Source: Deltaproteobacteria bacterium
Lineage (GTDB): Bacteria > Desulfobacterota > Desulfobacteria > Desulfobacterales > SURF-7
Assembly (NCBI GenBank): GCA_019307665.1
Contig: JAFDJC010000118.1
Span: 1 to 9,185 of the forward strand
Length of the DNA: 9,185 bases
Reading direction: 5' to 3'
Under the pieces are notes generated by a model. It was not told the DNA's origin. It did no database searches and saw only the letters and a list, made by a program, of their open reading frames with translations. The position numbers and the translations under genes were made by a program. Numbering within the stretch: position 1 is the stretch's first letter; every line of letters begins with the position of its first letter. This document shows positions 1 through 5,817 of this stretch, one piece after another.

Positions 1-36
1 TTTTCCTATCCGGTGCCATTCTTTTTTGTTTTCCAT
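1..36 (-). CDS. Possible 5' end of a leftward gene, cut by window edge
   Basis: On the minus strand an ATG at 36-34 opens a frame with no stop to the window edge, reading MENKKEWHRIGK (12 codons). It is preceded by a purine-rich AAAGGAAAAGGG stretch that can serve as a ribosome binding site. An in-frame ATG at 60-58 would add eight residues, but the inner ATG has the better spacing. Too little is visible to name a product. The position, divergent from a catabolic-looking cluster and facing a palindromic operator, suits a transcriptional regulator, but that is inference from layout only. The stretch could also be chance. Confidence 0.4.
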   Translation of the reverse strand, partial: MENKKEWHRIGK

Positions 37-160
37 TAGCCCTTTTCCTTTGGCAAGCATACGGTTTATCCACGAATATTATCTATCAACTGTACATATA
101 ATAAACTCCGACAAAAAAGCAAGAGGGCTGTTAGCAATTATTTACATTTGATAAATACAA

Positions 161-189
161 AATTTATTTTTACTTGACTGCATGGTCAA
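161..189 (-). promoter_or_regulatory. Candidate leftward sigma70-type promoter
   Basis: Read on the minus strand, TTGACC (189-184) is followed after 17 nt by TAAATT (166-161), an acceptable -35/-10 pair (5/6 and 4/6 matches to consensus). It would transcribe leftward towards the partial frame at 1-36. The -35 box is the right arm of the palindrome at 174-189. The region is AT-rich, so chance matches are likely. Confidence 0.3.
174..189. promoter_or_regulatory. Palindromic operator candidate, TetR-like
   Basis: The 16-bp sequence TTGACTGCATGGTCAA has perfect 5-bp arms, TTGAC and GTCAA, around a 6-bp centre. Short palindromes of this type with TTGAC/GTCAA ends resemble operators of TetR-family repressors of acyl-CoA metabolism. 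That is a resemblance from general knowledge, not a match to a named regulator. The arms coincide with the -35 boxes of the candidate rightward and leftward promoters, so a bound dimer would block both. Confidence 0.42.
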
Positions 190-203
190 TTACGTCTTAT
201 ATA
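174..203 (+). promoter_or_regulatory. Candidate promoter of the eight-gene cluster
   Basis: TTGACT at 174-179 matches the -35 consensus at 5/6. TATATA at 198-203 lies 18 nt downstream and matches the -10 at 4/6. Transcription would start near 210 and run through the palindromic repeat at 235-394 into the first gene at 421, giving an approximately 210-nt leader. This is the best sigma70-like pair I found in the 420-base upstream region. Confidence 0.42.
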
Positions 204-234
204 CGGATTCGACAGCGGAAAAGAATTCCAGGTT

Positions 235-394
235 GTTATTGATGGCAGCTATGTAAGTTCTCAAAAAAACAGGTAAGGCCAAGGATGTCTCATTTATAAA
301 TAGGTGACTGTCTGAGCGAAGCGAGTTTCAGATATTTATAAACGAGGTATCCTTGGCCCGGGGTTATTGAGAAGTTACACAGCTATCAATTAAC
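235..394. repeat. 160-bp dispersed palindromic repeat (MITE-like)
   Basis: Nearly the whole segment folds on itself. The outer arms are 235-264 and 367-394, with ends GTTATTGAT and ATCAATTAAC and TTCTCAA pairing with TTGAGAA. The inner arms are 277-302 and 333-358, 26 positions with one A/C mismatch and two G-T pairs. The 30-nt apical loop has TCTGA (311-315) pairing with TCAGA (328-332), and within it GCGAAGC (316-322), the known ultra-stable mini-hairpin sequence. One frame of the right half reads LSERSEFQIFINEVSLAR. I remember this peptide as recurring in spurious proteins of Desulfobacterales genomes, which would make this a high-copy element. That recollection is unverified. No transposase is present and no clear target-site duplication was found. 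It lies between the promoter and the first gene. Confidence 0.75.
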
Positions 395-407
395 AGTTTA
401 ACTTAAC

Positions 408-413
408 AGGGGA
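408..413 (+). promoter_or_regulatory. Ribosome binding site of ferredoxin-nitroreductase gene
   Basis: AGGGGA ends 7 nt before the ATG at 421, which fixes this start. Just upstream the heptamer TTAACAG occurs twice, at 390-396 and 403-409, straddling the end of the palindromic repeat. Confidence 0.7.
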
Positions 414-420
414 TTTTCAA

Positions 421-1461
421 ATGTTTCTCGAAAACCAGCGACTAACCCATCTGCCGCCGGCTGTTTATCCGGTTATCAAAGTGGATGAAAACAAATGTAA
501 TGGCTGCGGCCGTTGTGTAAAGTCATGCCCGATCCAGCTGTTAATGATCAAAAATGAAAAAGTCATACATAATGAACGATACGATCACTTCAGGTGCATT
601 ACCTGTCAGAACTGTGAAGCTGTGTGCCCACAGAATGCCATAATGATCGACGGTGATTACAGGGTAAACCGAGGTTACTGGAAAAACGATCATCTGTTTT
701 CAGGCAGCAAGACACTTCCCGTTTCTCTCGATAACCGGGACGGCGCTTCAGAGGCAAAAGGTGGCAAAGATCAACTGACAGAAACCGAAAAAGTAATTTA
801 TAAAAGGCGGAGCGTAAGGCTCTATAAAAAAAAACAGGTGCCAAGAGAACTGGTCGAGCGGGTGCTTGAAGCCGGCAGATTTGCCCCTTCAGCGGGAAAC
901 AACCAGCCATGGAAGTTTATTGTCATTCAGGATAAAGCTGTTATCGACAAGGTAGATTTACTGGTAAAAAAGTTCTGCAGAATTGTCATGTATGCAACCA
1001 TGCCTCATCAGTGGGTTAAAAAACAGGTGCCTGGTGATAAAAATGCCGTCCTTAAACCATGGCAGAAAATCGTCTATCAACTATTACTCCGGCTCAGAGG
1101 TCCCAACGAACTTGACCCGCGTGCCCTTGGCGGAATCAACGCCATCGTGAGTGATCCTGATTACCACACGTTTTTTCATGCGCCGACACTCATAATACTG
1201 CTTGTCGATAGACGGGGAATCGGGTCAATTGACCTTGATACCGGTATATGCGGACAGAACATGGTACTGGCCGCACACTCACTTGGTCTTGGCACCTGTT
1301 ATGTCAGCCTGATCGATGGTCTGCAGGGATTTCCCCGATACCGGAAAAAACTTGGCATTACGTCTCCATTTGAAATCGTCACATCCTTTACTCTCGGCTA
1401 TCCGAGCGGACAGGTTGACAATGTAGTGGAAAGGGAACAGTTAAGAGTTAAATGGATTTAA
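421..1461 (+). CDS. Ferredoxin-nitroreductase fusion protein, 346 aa
   Basis: This is a cytoplasmic two-domain redox protein. Residues 20-80 form a bacterial-type 2[4Fe-4S] ferredoxin with C26-x2-C29-x2-C32-x3-C36-P and C59-x2-C62-x2-C65-x3-C69-P. After a hydrophilic linker (about 85-122), residues 125-346 are an FMN-dependent nitroreductase domain. It opens with the family signature RRSVR (129-133), continues with APSAGNNQPW (155-164), and has the late ICGQNMVLAAHSLGLGTCYVS stretch typical of the fold. A long segment rich in basic and hydrophobic residues (about 180-250) is inserted in the middle of the domain. No signal peptide or membrane span is seen. Such fusions are common in anaerobes and are thought to pass electrons between ferredoxin clusters and FMN, but the physiological substrate is generally unknown. 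It is the first gene of the cluster, and the RBS is clear. Annotation as a nitro-compound reductase in the strict sense would be unsafe. Confidence 0.92.
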   Translation: MFLENQRLTHLPPAVYPVIKVDENKCNGCGRCVKSCPIQLLMIKNEKVIHNERYDHFRCITCQNCEAVCPQNAIMIDGDYRVNRGYWKNDHLFSGSKTLPVSLDNRDGASEAKGGKDQLTETEKVIYKRRSVRLYKKKQVPRELVERVLEAGRFAPSAGNNQPWKFIVIQDKAVIDKVDLLVKKFCRIVMYATMPHQWVKKQVPGDKNAVLKPWQKIVYQLLLRLRGPNELDPRALGGINAIVSDPDYHTFFHAPTLIILLVDRRGIGSIDLDTGICGQNMVLAAHSLGLGTCYVSLIDGLQGFPRYRKKLGITSPFEIVTSFTLGYPSGQVDNVVEREQLRVKWI

Positions 1462-1486
1462 CCCTGAAATGTTATCAAAGTGAACT

Positions 1487-2125
1487 ATGGTATTTAAAAT
1501 TGAAAAACCTGAAAATGTAAAACAGATCGCGGCCCAGGATGATCCCGGAGTGCTGCAAAAAAACTTGAGCTTGCTATGTGAAAAGGCGAAACAGGCTGGA
1601 GCAATTGATGCAGCTGTGGTCGATTCGGATCAGATTGTTTTTAGCCCTGCGATAATTGAAAATATAAAATCAGATGACAGATATCCGTCCATCCACTGGC
1701 CTCTGACATATCCAAAGGATGACATTAAAGAAGCGATACTGGCATCTCAATATGGAATATTTTTTAGGATTTCCTCTGTTCCCGGTATGCCCGACTATGG
1801 GGGCGGCCCTGTTGATGACATAGATCATCGAAACATTTACATCCGGCTTTATAATATTGTTACAATGATCGAATCCGCATGCTTTTACATGGGCTATCAC
1901 CTTGCCATGGGACTCGCAGCGGGAAACTGCAGGAGTGTATTCTGCAGCGATGAAAAACGCTGCTGGCCAATACTTAAGGGGCGACCGTGCATTCACCCCA
2001 ATAAGGGGAGACCTTCCATGGAGGCAGCAGGTATCGATTCACGGGCAATGGCAAGGAGCGTAAACTGGAATTTTCCCGAAAATGAAAAAATACCGCTACT
2101 TACGGGATTGATAATGGTGACATAA
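1487..2125 (+). CDS. DUF2284-like cysteine protein lacking the N-terminal Cys set, 212 aa
   Basis: This is a diverged paralogue of the next gene. Its C-terminal half keeps the DUF2284-type signature: AAGNC148-R-x3-C153-x5-C159-x8-C168-x-HP, then RPSMEAAGID. The four Cys are spaced exactly as in the neighbour (5, 6 and 9 residues apart). In the N-terminal half, where the neighbour has C54, C59, C65 and C68, this protein has none. The aligned stretch reads roughly from SPAIIENI (53) to WPLTYP (71-76), while the following IKEAI and GIFFR stretches still align. It can therefore hold at most one of the two presumed metal sites. DUF2284 proteins are predicted metal or Fe-S binding proteins of unknown function in anaerobes. 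The gap from the preceding gene is 25 nt and the RBS is weak (AAAGTGA). A partner or regulatory subunit role for the full-length paralogue is inference. Confidence 0.8.
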   Translation: MVFKIEKPENVKQIAAQDDPGVLQKNLSLLCEKAKQAGAIDAAVVDSDQIVFSPAIIENIKSDDRYPSIHWPLTYPKDDIKEAILASQYGIFFRISSVPGMPDYGGGPVDDIDHRNIYIRLYNIVTMIESACFYMGYHLAMGLAAGNCRSVFCSDEKRCWPILKGRPCIHPNKGRPSMEAAGIDSRAMARSVNWNFPENEKIPLLTGLIMVT

Positions 2126-2157
2126 AAAACGACTTTTTTAAAAAGGACAAAAAACAG

Positions 2158-2847
2158 ATGGCAGGATCGATTCACCTCCAGCAAACAAAGGAAAATCAGA
2201 GCGGGCAGCTCAAACATCTTGAACTCCTTAAGACACTTGCTTTAAAAAGCGGCGCCGATGATGCAACTATCATTTACGCATCAGACGTTATTGTCGATCC
2301 CCGTGTCCGCTTTAAATGCATGATACCAAAATGCTACATGTCCGGGAACTGCCACCATTGTCCGCCGTACGGCTATTCCATAAAAGAAGTTCGAGCCATA
2401 GTTGCACAGTATGAATGGGCGGTTTTTTTCCGCAAAAAAGTGAACAGCTCGATCATAGCGGCAAAGAATATCCATGAAGCAATTGATTCCGGTATCATGG
2501 ATGACAAAGGCAATGCCATTAACCTGGGAGGACATTACATACTTGTTTTTACCATAGCAAAACTACTTCAAAAAAAGGCCAGGGAAATGGGACATGACCT
2601 TACACATGGGTTTGCAGCCGGAAACTGCAGGGATCCATTCTGTCATCTGCAGCCCACATGCCAAAATCTTATAACAGACAAGGGATGCAGGCACCCTGAG
2701 CTGAGTTCCTTTTCAATGGAGTCGAGCGGAATGGATGTATATAAAATGGCGGCCCGGGCAGGGTGGGATCAGTTTCCCATTGGCGGTATGTGCGAACCGG
2801 ATAGCGTGCCCCAGGGGAGTTTGATGGGGCTTGTGCTTATTAACTGA
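2158..2847 (+). CDS. DUF2284 family predicted metal-binding protein, 229 aa
   Basis: The sequence has two Cys sets. The N-terminal set is C54-x4-C59-x5-C65-x2-C68-PPYGYS (the CPPYG motif). The C-terminal set is AAGNC157-R-x3-C162-x5-C168-x8-C177-RHP, followed by SFSMESSGMDV. This eight-Cys layout matches my recollection of DUF2284, annotated as predicted metal-binding and plausibly carrying two Fe-S clusters. No enzymatic activity is established that I know of. The protein is soluble with no signal peptide. A usable RBS, AAAAGGA at 2141-2147, lies 10 nt upstream of the ATG. It sits directly after its Cys-depleted paralogue (32-nt gap), so the two probably arose by tandem duplication and are co-expressed. 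Association with the ferredoxin-nitroreductase upstream suggests a redox role, which is inferred from context. Confidence 0.85.
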   Translation: MAGSIHLQQTKENQSGQLKHLELLKTLALKSGADDATIIYASDVIVDPRVRFKCMIPKCYMSGNCHHCPPYGYSIKEVRAIVAQYEWAVFFRKKVNSSIIAAKNIHEAIDSGIMDDKGNAINLGGHYILVFTIAKLLQKKAREMGHDLTHGFAAGNCRDPFCHLQPTCQNLITDKGCRHPELSSFSMESSGMDVYKMAARAGWDQFPIGGMCEPDSVPQGSLMGLVLIN

Positions 2848-2863
2848 CAAGCAATAATAGCGG

Positions 2864-3115
2864 ATGATAATGATTAAGCTAATTGAAAAAAATAAACGAA
2901 GCTTTATAAAGATTCGCGACAATTTGATAGCATTAAAGCAGAATAATATTACACTCAGGCAGATGCCTTACATGATTCGCGAATGGCGCCTATGGCTTCA
3001 GGTCACGCGGAATTTTAAAGTGATTGAAGGGTCCTGGCTGGGAGGTTTAAAAACTTATTTGAGTATTTTTGAGGGAATCCCCGGCAAAAAAAATCGGGAA
3101 GAAGAGAAGTCGTAA
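2864..3115 (+). CDS. Small basic protein of unknown function, 83 aa
   Basis: I do not recognise this family. The protein is strongly basic (many Lys and Arg). It has a Trp-rich centre (REWRLWLQVTRNFKVIEGSWLGG, roughly residues 44-66) and a charged tail ending KKNREEEKS. No Cys, signal peptide or convincing membrane span is seen. It begins 16 nt after the preceding stop. An in-frame ATG at 2870 gives MIKLIEKN and is slightly better placed relative to AGCGGA (2859-2864) than the ATG at 2864. Support for its being real: same strand, tight fit in the cluster, non-random composition, and no competing frame. It could be a small accessory subunit of the neighbouring redox proteins, but nothing in the sequence demonstrates that. 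Confidence 0.6.
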   Translation: MIMIKLIEKNKRSFIKIRDNLIALKQNNITLRQMPYMIREWRLWLQVTRNFKVIEGSWLGGLKTYLSIFEGIPGKKNREEEKS

Positions 3116-3147
3116 CCGGCGTATGACAGTTAAAAAGATTTCGCCGG
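3116..3147. repeat. Inverted repeat before the first acyl-CoA dehydrogenase gene
   Basis: CCGGCG (3116-3121) and CGCCGG (3142-3147) are perfect 6-bp arms around a 20-nt loop, immediately after the stop of the small gene. The nearest T-run (3171-3177) is 23 nt further on, so it is not a classical terminator. It may be an mRNA processing or stability site between the redox genes and the dehydrogenase genes, or the remnant of a REP-like repeat. It would bury any ribosome site for the ATG at 3149. Confidence 0.4.
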
Positions 3148-3214
3148 AATGACAAGAAATGTAATTTTGATTTTTTTACGAGACTGTCTTTTTACTGGCC
3201 CGGGAAAAATTTTT

Positions 3215-4663
3215 ATGGAAAAAACTTATTTGAAATATGGCCTTCACAGTGCCACGCCGGATCTGTTGGAGTCGATTCCAGCTCTGGGTAAGCTGAAAAA
3301 ACGCAATCCATCATATATCAAACGTGCAGAAGAAGCCCAAAAAAAGGCCCGTAGATTTGCCGGAAAGGAAATGCTGCCCAGGGTTCTAAAAACCGATAAA
3401 AAATGTTCGGAAGATCCGAAATGGTTTGACTGGGAACTATGGCGAAAAGCAAATCGTGAAAAACTGAATATCAGTCCGATTCCTGAAAGGTTGGGCGGTC
3501 TTGGATGGAGCGCGCTTGCCAATGCAATCATGGTCGAAGAACTGGCGAGTGTCTGCCTTGCCGGTGCAAGCAATATCACCTTTAACACATTTGGACTCCT
3601 CGGCGCTTTAGTGGAATGCCGGACAGGTATAGTTCTTAAAATAATCCGTATGATGGTTGATGCCCAAAAAAAAGAAAAACCTCTGTTCTGGTCATGGGCT
3701 ATTACAGAGCCCGGAGCCGGCACGGATATGGAAGAAGAAGCCGGCATGAAAAAAATGCGCCCGTCAACTCGTGCTGACAAAGTGCCCGGCGGATACAGAA
3801 TCAATGGCACCAAATGCTTCATTACAAATGGAAGCCTGGCAAGCTTTGTGATTGCATCTGTTCCGACTGACCCTTCCCAACCCCTGGAATCGATGGCCAC
3901 ATTTCTTATACCTGCCGCATCAAAAGGTTTTTCAGTCGGACGCGTGGAGCGTAAAAGCGGGCAGAAGGCCAGCCAGACAGCAGAGCTTTTTTTCGACAAT
4001 CTTTTCGTCCCTGAAGAGAACCTGTGGGAGCCGCCCGGAAGAGGTTTAAGACATACAAGAGAAATTCTATCTGTGACACGTGGTTACATAGGAGTTGCCG
4101 CTCTCGGCATAGCAAGAGGGGCCTTGGAGCACTGTCTTCAGTATGCTTCCCGTAAAACAATAAAACAACACCGGCTAATAGACGAAGAATGGGTGCAGAT
4201 AGAAATAGCTGATATGGCAAAAGGTATCATGGCATTGCGTAATCAGTGTTATAATTTTGCCATTGCTCTTGACACTTATCACGCCTGGCAGCTGTTTGAT
4301 CGCATACCCGTAAAAGCTGCCTTGAAAGTTCTACCCGGGAGCTTTTTGCTTGGCGATAAAATTCAGGCAATTGCCGATAACAGAATCGTCAGCAATATTG
4401 GAAGCTGGTATAAGCATCGCCTGGTATCGGATGAAACTGTGGAAAAATTTGTAAAATACGGTTCAGCGGCAAAAGTGGCGGGCACCGACCTGGCAGTGCG
4501 AATATCTTCAAAAGTTCTTGATATTGTGGGCTTAGAAGGCATGTCACACGAATTCGGCATGGAAAAGTATTTTCGTGATGCAAAGGTGACACAGATTTAT
4601 GAAGGAACGAACCAGGCCAACCGGATTGATATTTTCAATCATGAGATCGGAAGACTTTTATAA
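3215..4663 (+). CDS. Acyl-CoA dehydrogenase-like protein, catalytic (alpha-type) subunit, 482 aa
   Basis: FAD-dependent acyl-CoA dehydrogenase fold. It carries ITEPGAGTD (163-171), the beta-domain motif contacting flavin and substrate, and QIYEGTNQ with E463 at the position of the catalytic base (Glu376 of medium-chain dehydrogenase). Two other family motifs are degenerate: the RxxFG site reads RKTIK (313-317), and the QxxGGxGY site reads DIVGLEGM (436-443). A family member usually has about 380 residues. The excess is an N-terminal extension and an insertion of about 57 residues (roughly 354-410) in the C-terminal helical domain. I chose ATG 3215 over the in-frame ATG 3149. The former has GGGA at 3202-3205 with 9-nt spacing, whereas the latter lies one base after a hairpin and adds a hydrophobic MTRNVILIFLRD segment unlike the family. 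Its stop shares one base with the next start (TAATG), implying translational coupling. Substrate unknown. Confidence 0.88.
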   Translation: MEKTYLKYGLHSATPDLLESIPALGKLKKRNPSYIKRAEEAQKKARRFAGKEMLPRVLKTDKKCSEDPKWFDWELWRKANREKLNISPIPERLGGLGWSALANAIMVEELASVCLAGASNITFNTFGLLGALVECRTGIVLKIIRMMVDAQKKEKPLFWSWAITEPGAGTDMEEEAGMKKMRPSTRADKVPGGYRINGTKCFITNGSLASFVIASVPTDPSQPLESMATFLIPAASKGFSVGRVERKSGQKASQTAELFFDNLFVPEENLWEPPGRGLRHTREILSVTRGYIGVAALGIARGALEHCLQYASRKTIKQHRLIDEEWVQIEIADMAKGIMALRNQCYNFAIALDTYHAWQLFDRIPVKAALKVLPGSFLLGDKIQAIADNRIVSNIGSWYKHRLVSDETVEKFVKYGSAAKVAGTDLAVRISSKVLDIVGLEGMSHEFGMEKYFRDAKVTQIYEGTNQANRIDIFNHEIGRLL

Positions 4664-5817
4664 TGAAAATAGAGCAGCATATGCCCGCAGACCCAATACA
4701 TGAAGTAGTCGCTGAATGTCGAAAATTTTTAAAAAATGAAATTCGTGACCACGTACTCGAAGCGGATTTAAAAAAAGATACCAACTGGGTTAATCATGTA
4801 TGGCAAAAAAGCCGGCAGCTTGACTTACCGATTCTTTTAATACCTGAAGCTTATAACGGCGCCGGATTTTCCCAATGCTCATGTGCGCTGCTCCTCGACC
4901 TCATTTCTTCCGAGTGCGCAGGCATCGCATCTGTTTTTGCGCTTCACTTTGCCGGATGTATTCCTTTTCTGAGCGCTGATGAGAATCAACAGCGATCTTT
5001 TTTTTCACTCTTGTCAGATGATAATAACCGGAAGTCTGCTTTGATTTCTCCTGTTTTTCCTTCGGAAACAGATGGGCACCGGCTTGAAGTGGAAGAACAA
5101 AACAGCGGGCTTGTTATAAGCGGCACAACTTCTCTTGCCGGCAATGCACTTGCCGCAGATCTTTTTTGCCTGTTTATTGAAGATGGTGATACGACAGGTG
5201 AAGATATTACATGTGTTGTTTTGAAAAAAGAGACACCGGGACTCTCCCTTGGCAGGGCGGCAGATTTTCCGGGATTAAAGACAAACGCTTTTGCTCCAAT
5301 TATTTTGGATCGTGTTATAGTTGACAAACAAGCGATAATCGGAAAAAGGAAACAGGCAAAAGCAATTATGGAAAACGCAAAGAACAGTCTTTTCCGGTTT
5401 GTCGCTGCAACAGCTATGGGCGCAGCGCGCAATGCTTATGAAAAGGCAGCAGCTTATGCTCGCCGGCGTTATCAATTCGGGAAAATGATTATTCACCATC
5501 AACAGATACAGCGTATGCTTGGCAGCATGCAGATGAAACTCTCCATGGGAACGGCCGGGTACTTGAACAGCTTTGGTGATAAAGAAATGATACTCCCGTT
5601 TTCAAAACCAAAGCCCGCACTTGTGAAAGTCTTCTGCACGGCTGTCGCCCTTGAAATTGTTTTTGACGCAATACAAATTCATGGAGGCTACGGCTACATG
5701 CATGAATACGGGCTTGAAAAAACCATGCGTGACACCAAGGTACTTCAGCTCATGCTGGGACGAAATCCAAAATGCCAAATCGATGTAATAGCCGGAGAGC
5801 TCCAGAATGACCGATAA
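4663..5817 (+). CDS. Acyl-CoA dehydrogenase-like protein, non-catalytic (beta-type) subunit, 384 aa
   Basis: Normal family length and fold, but the catalytic residue is missing. The C-terminal motif IYEGT is replaced by LMLGR, putting L365 where the catalytic Glu belongs. The alternative base position used by isovaleryl-CoA dehydrogenase, on the helix before RxxFG, is also not acidic (YARRRYQFGK). The TEPxAGxD motif is absent as well; that region reads SPVFPSETDG. What remains intact is the FAD-ADP half-site: R269-Y-Q-F-G (269-273) and Q338-I-H-G-G-Y-G-Y (338-345), followed by the usual HEYGLEKTMRDTK. These are exactly the motifs that the upstream partner has lost. The start overlaps the partner's stop by 1 nt, with GGAAG at 4649-4653 as RBS. 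This pattern points to an obligate heteromer, as known for alpha2beta2 steroid acyl-CoA dehydrogenases of actinobacteria. Heteromer formation here is inference. Confidence 0.88.
   Translation: MKIEQHMPADPIHEVVAECRKFLKNEIRDHVLEADLKKDTNWVNHVWQKSRQLDLPILLIPEAYNGAGFSQCSCALLLDLISSECAGIASVFALHFAGCIPFLSADENQQRSFFSLLSDDNNRKSALISPVFPSETDGHRLEVEEQNSGLVISGTTSLAGNALAADLFCLFIEDGDTTGEDITCVVLKKETPGLSLGRAADFPGLKTNAFAPIILDRVIVDKQAIIGKRKQAKAIMENAKNSLFRFVAATAMGAARNAYEKAAAYARRRYQFGKMIIHHQQIQRMLGSMQMKLSMGTAGYLNSFGDKEMILPFSKPKPALVKVFCTAVALEIVFDAIQIHGGYGYMHEYGLEKTMRDTKVLQLMLGRNPKCQIDVIAGELQNDR

Noticed and set aside
66..74. TTATCCACG, 8/9 match to a DnaA box
   Set aside because: It is solitary, with no cluster of further boxes and no dnaA or other origin genes nearby, so there is no basis for calling an origin.
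311..362. Coding potential of LSERSEFQIFINEVSLAR
   Set aside because: It lies within the palindromic repeat with no start codon or ribosome site; it is a translation by-product of the repeat.
3244..3999. Minus-strand open frame of 251 codons
   Set aside because: It lies wholly opposite the acyl-CoA dehydrogenase alpha gene, has no family-like motifs, is Ser/Pro/Arg-rich as expected of an antisense shadow, and is contradicted by clear motifs on the + strand.
4986..5432. Minus-strand open frame of 148 codons
   Set aside because: Antisense shadow of the beta dehydrogenase gene, with low-complexity composition and no supporting start signal.
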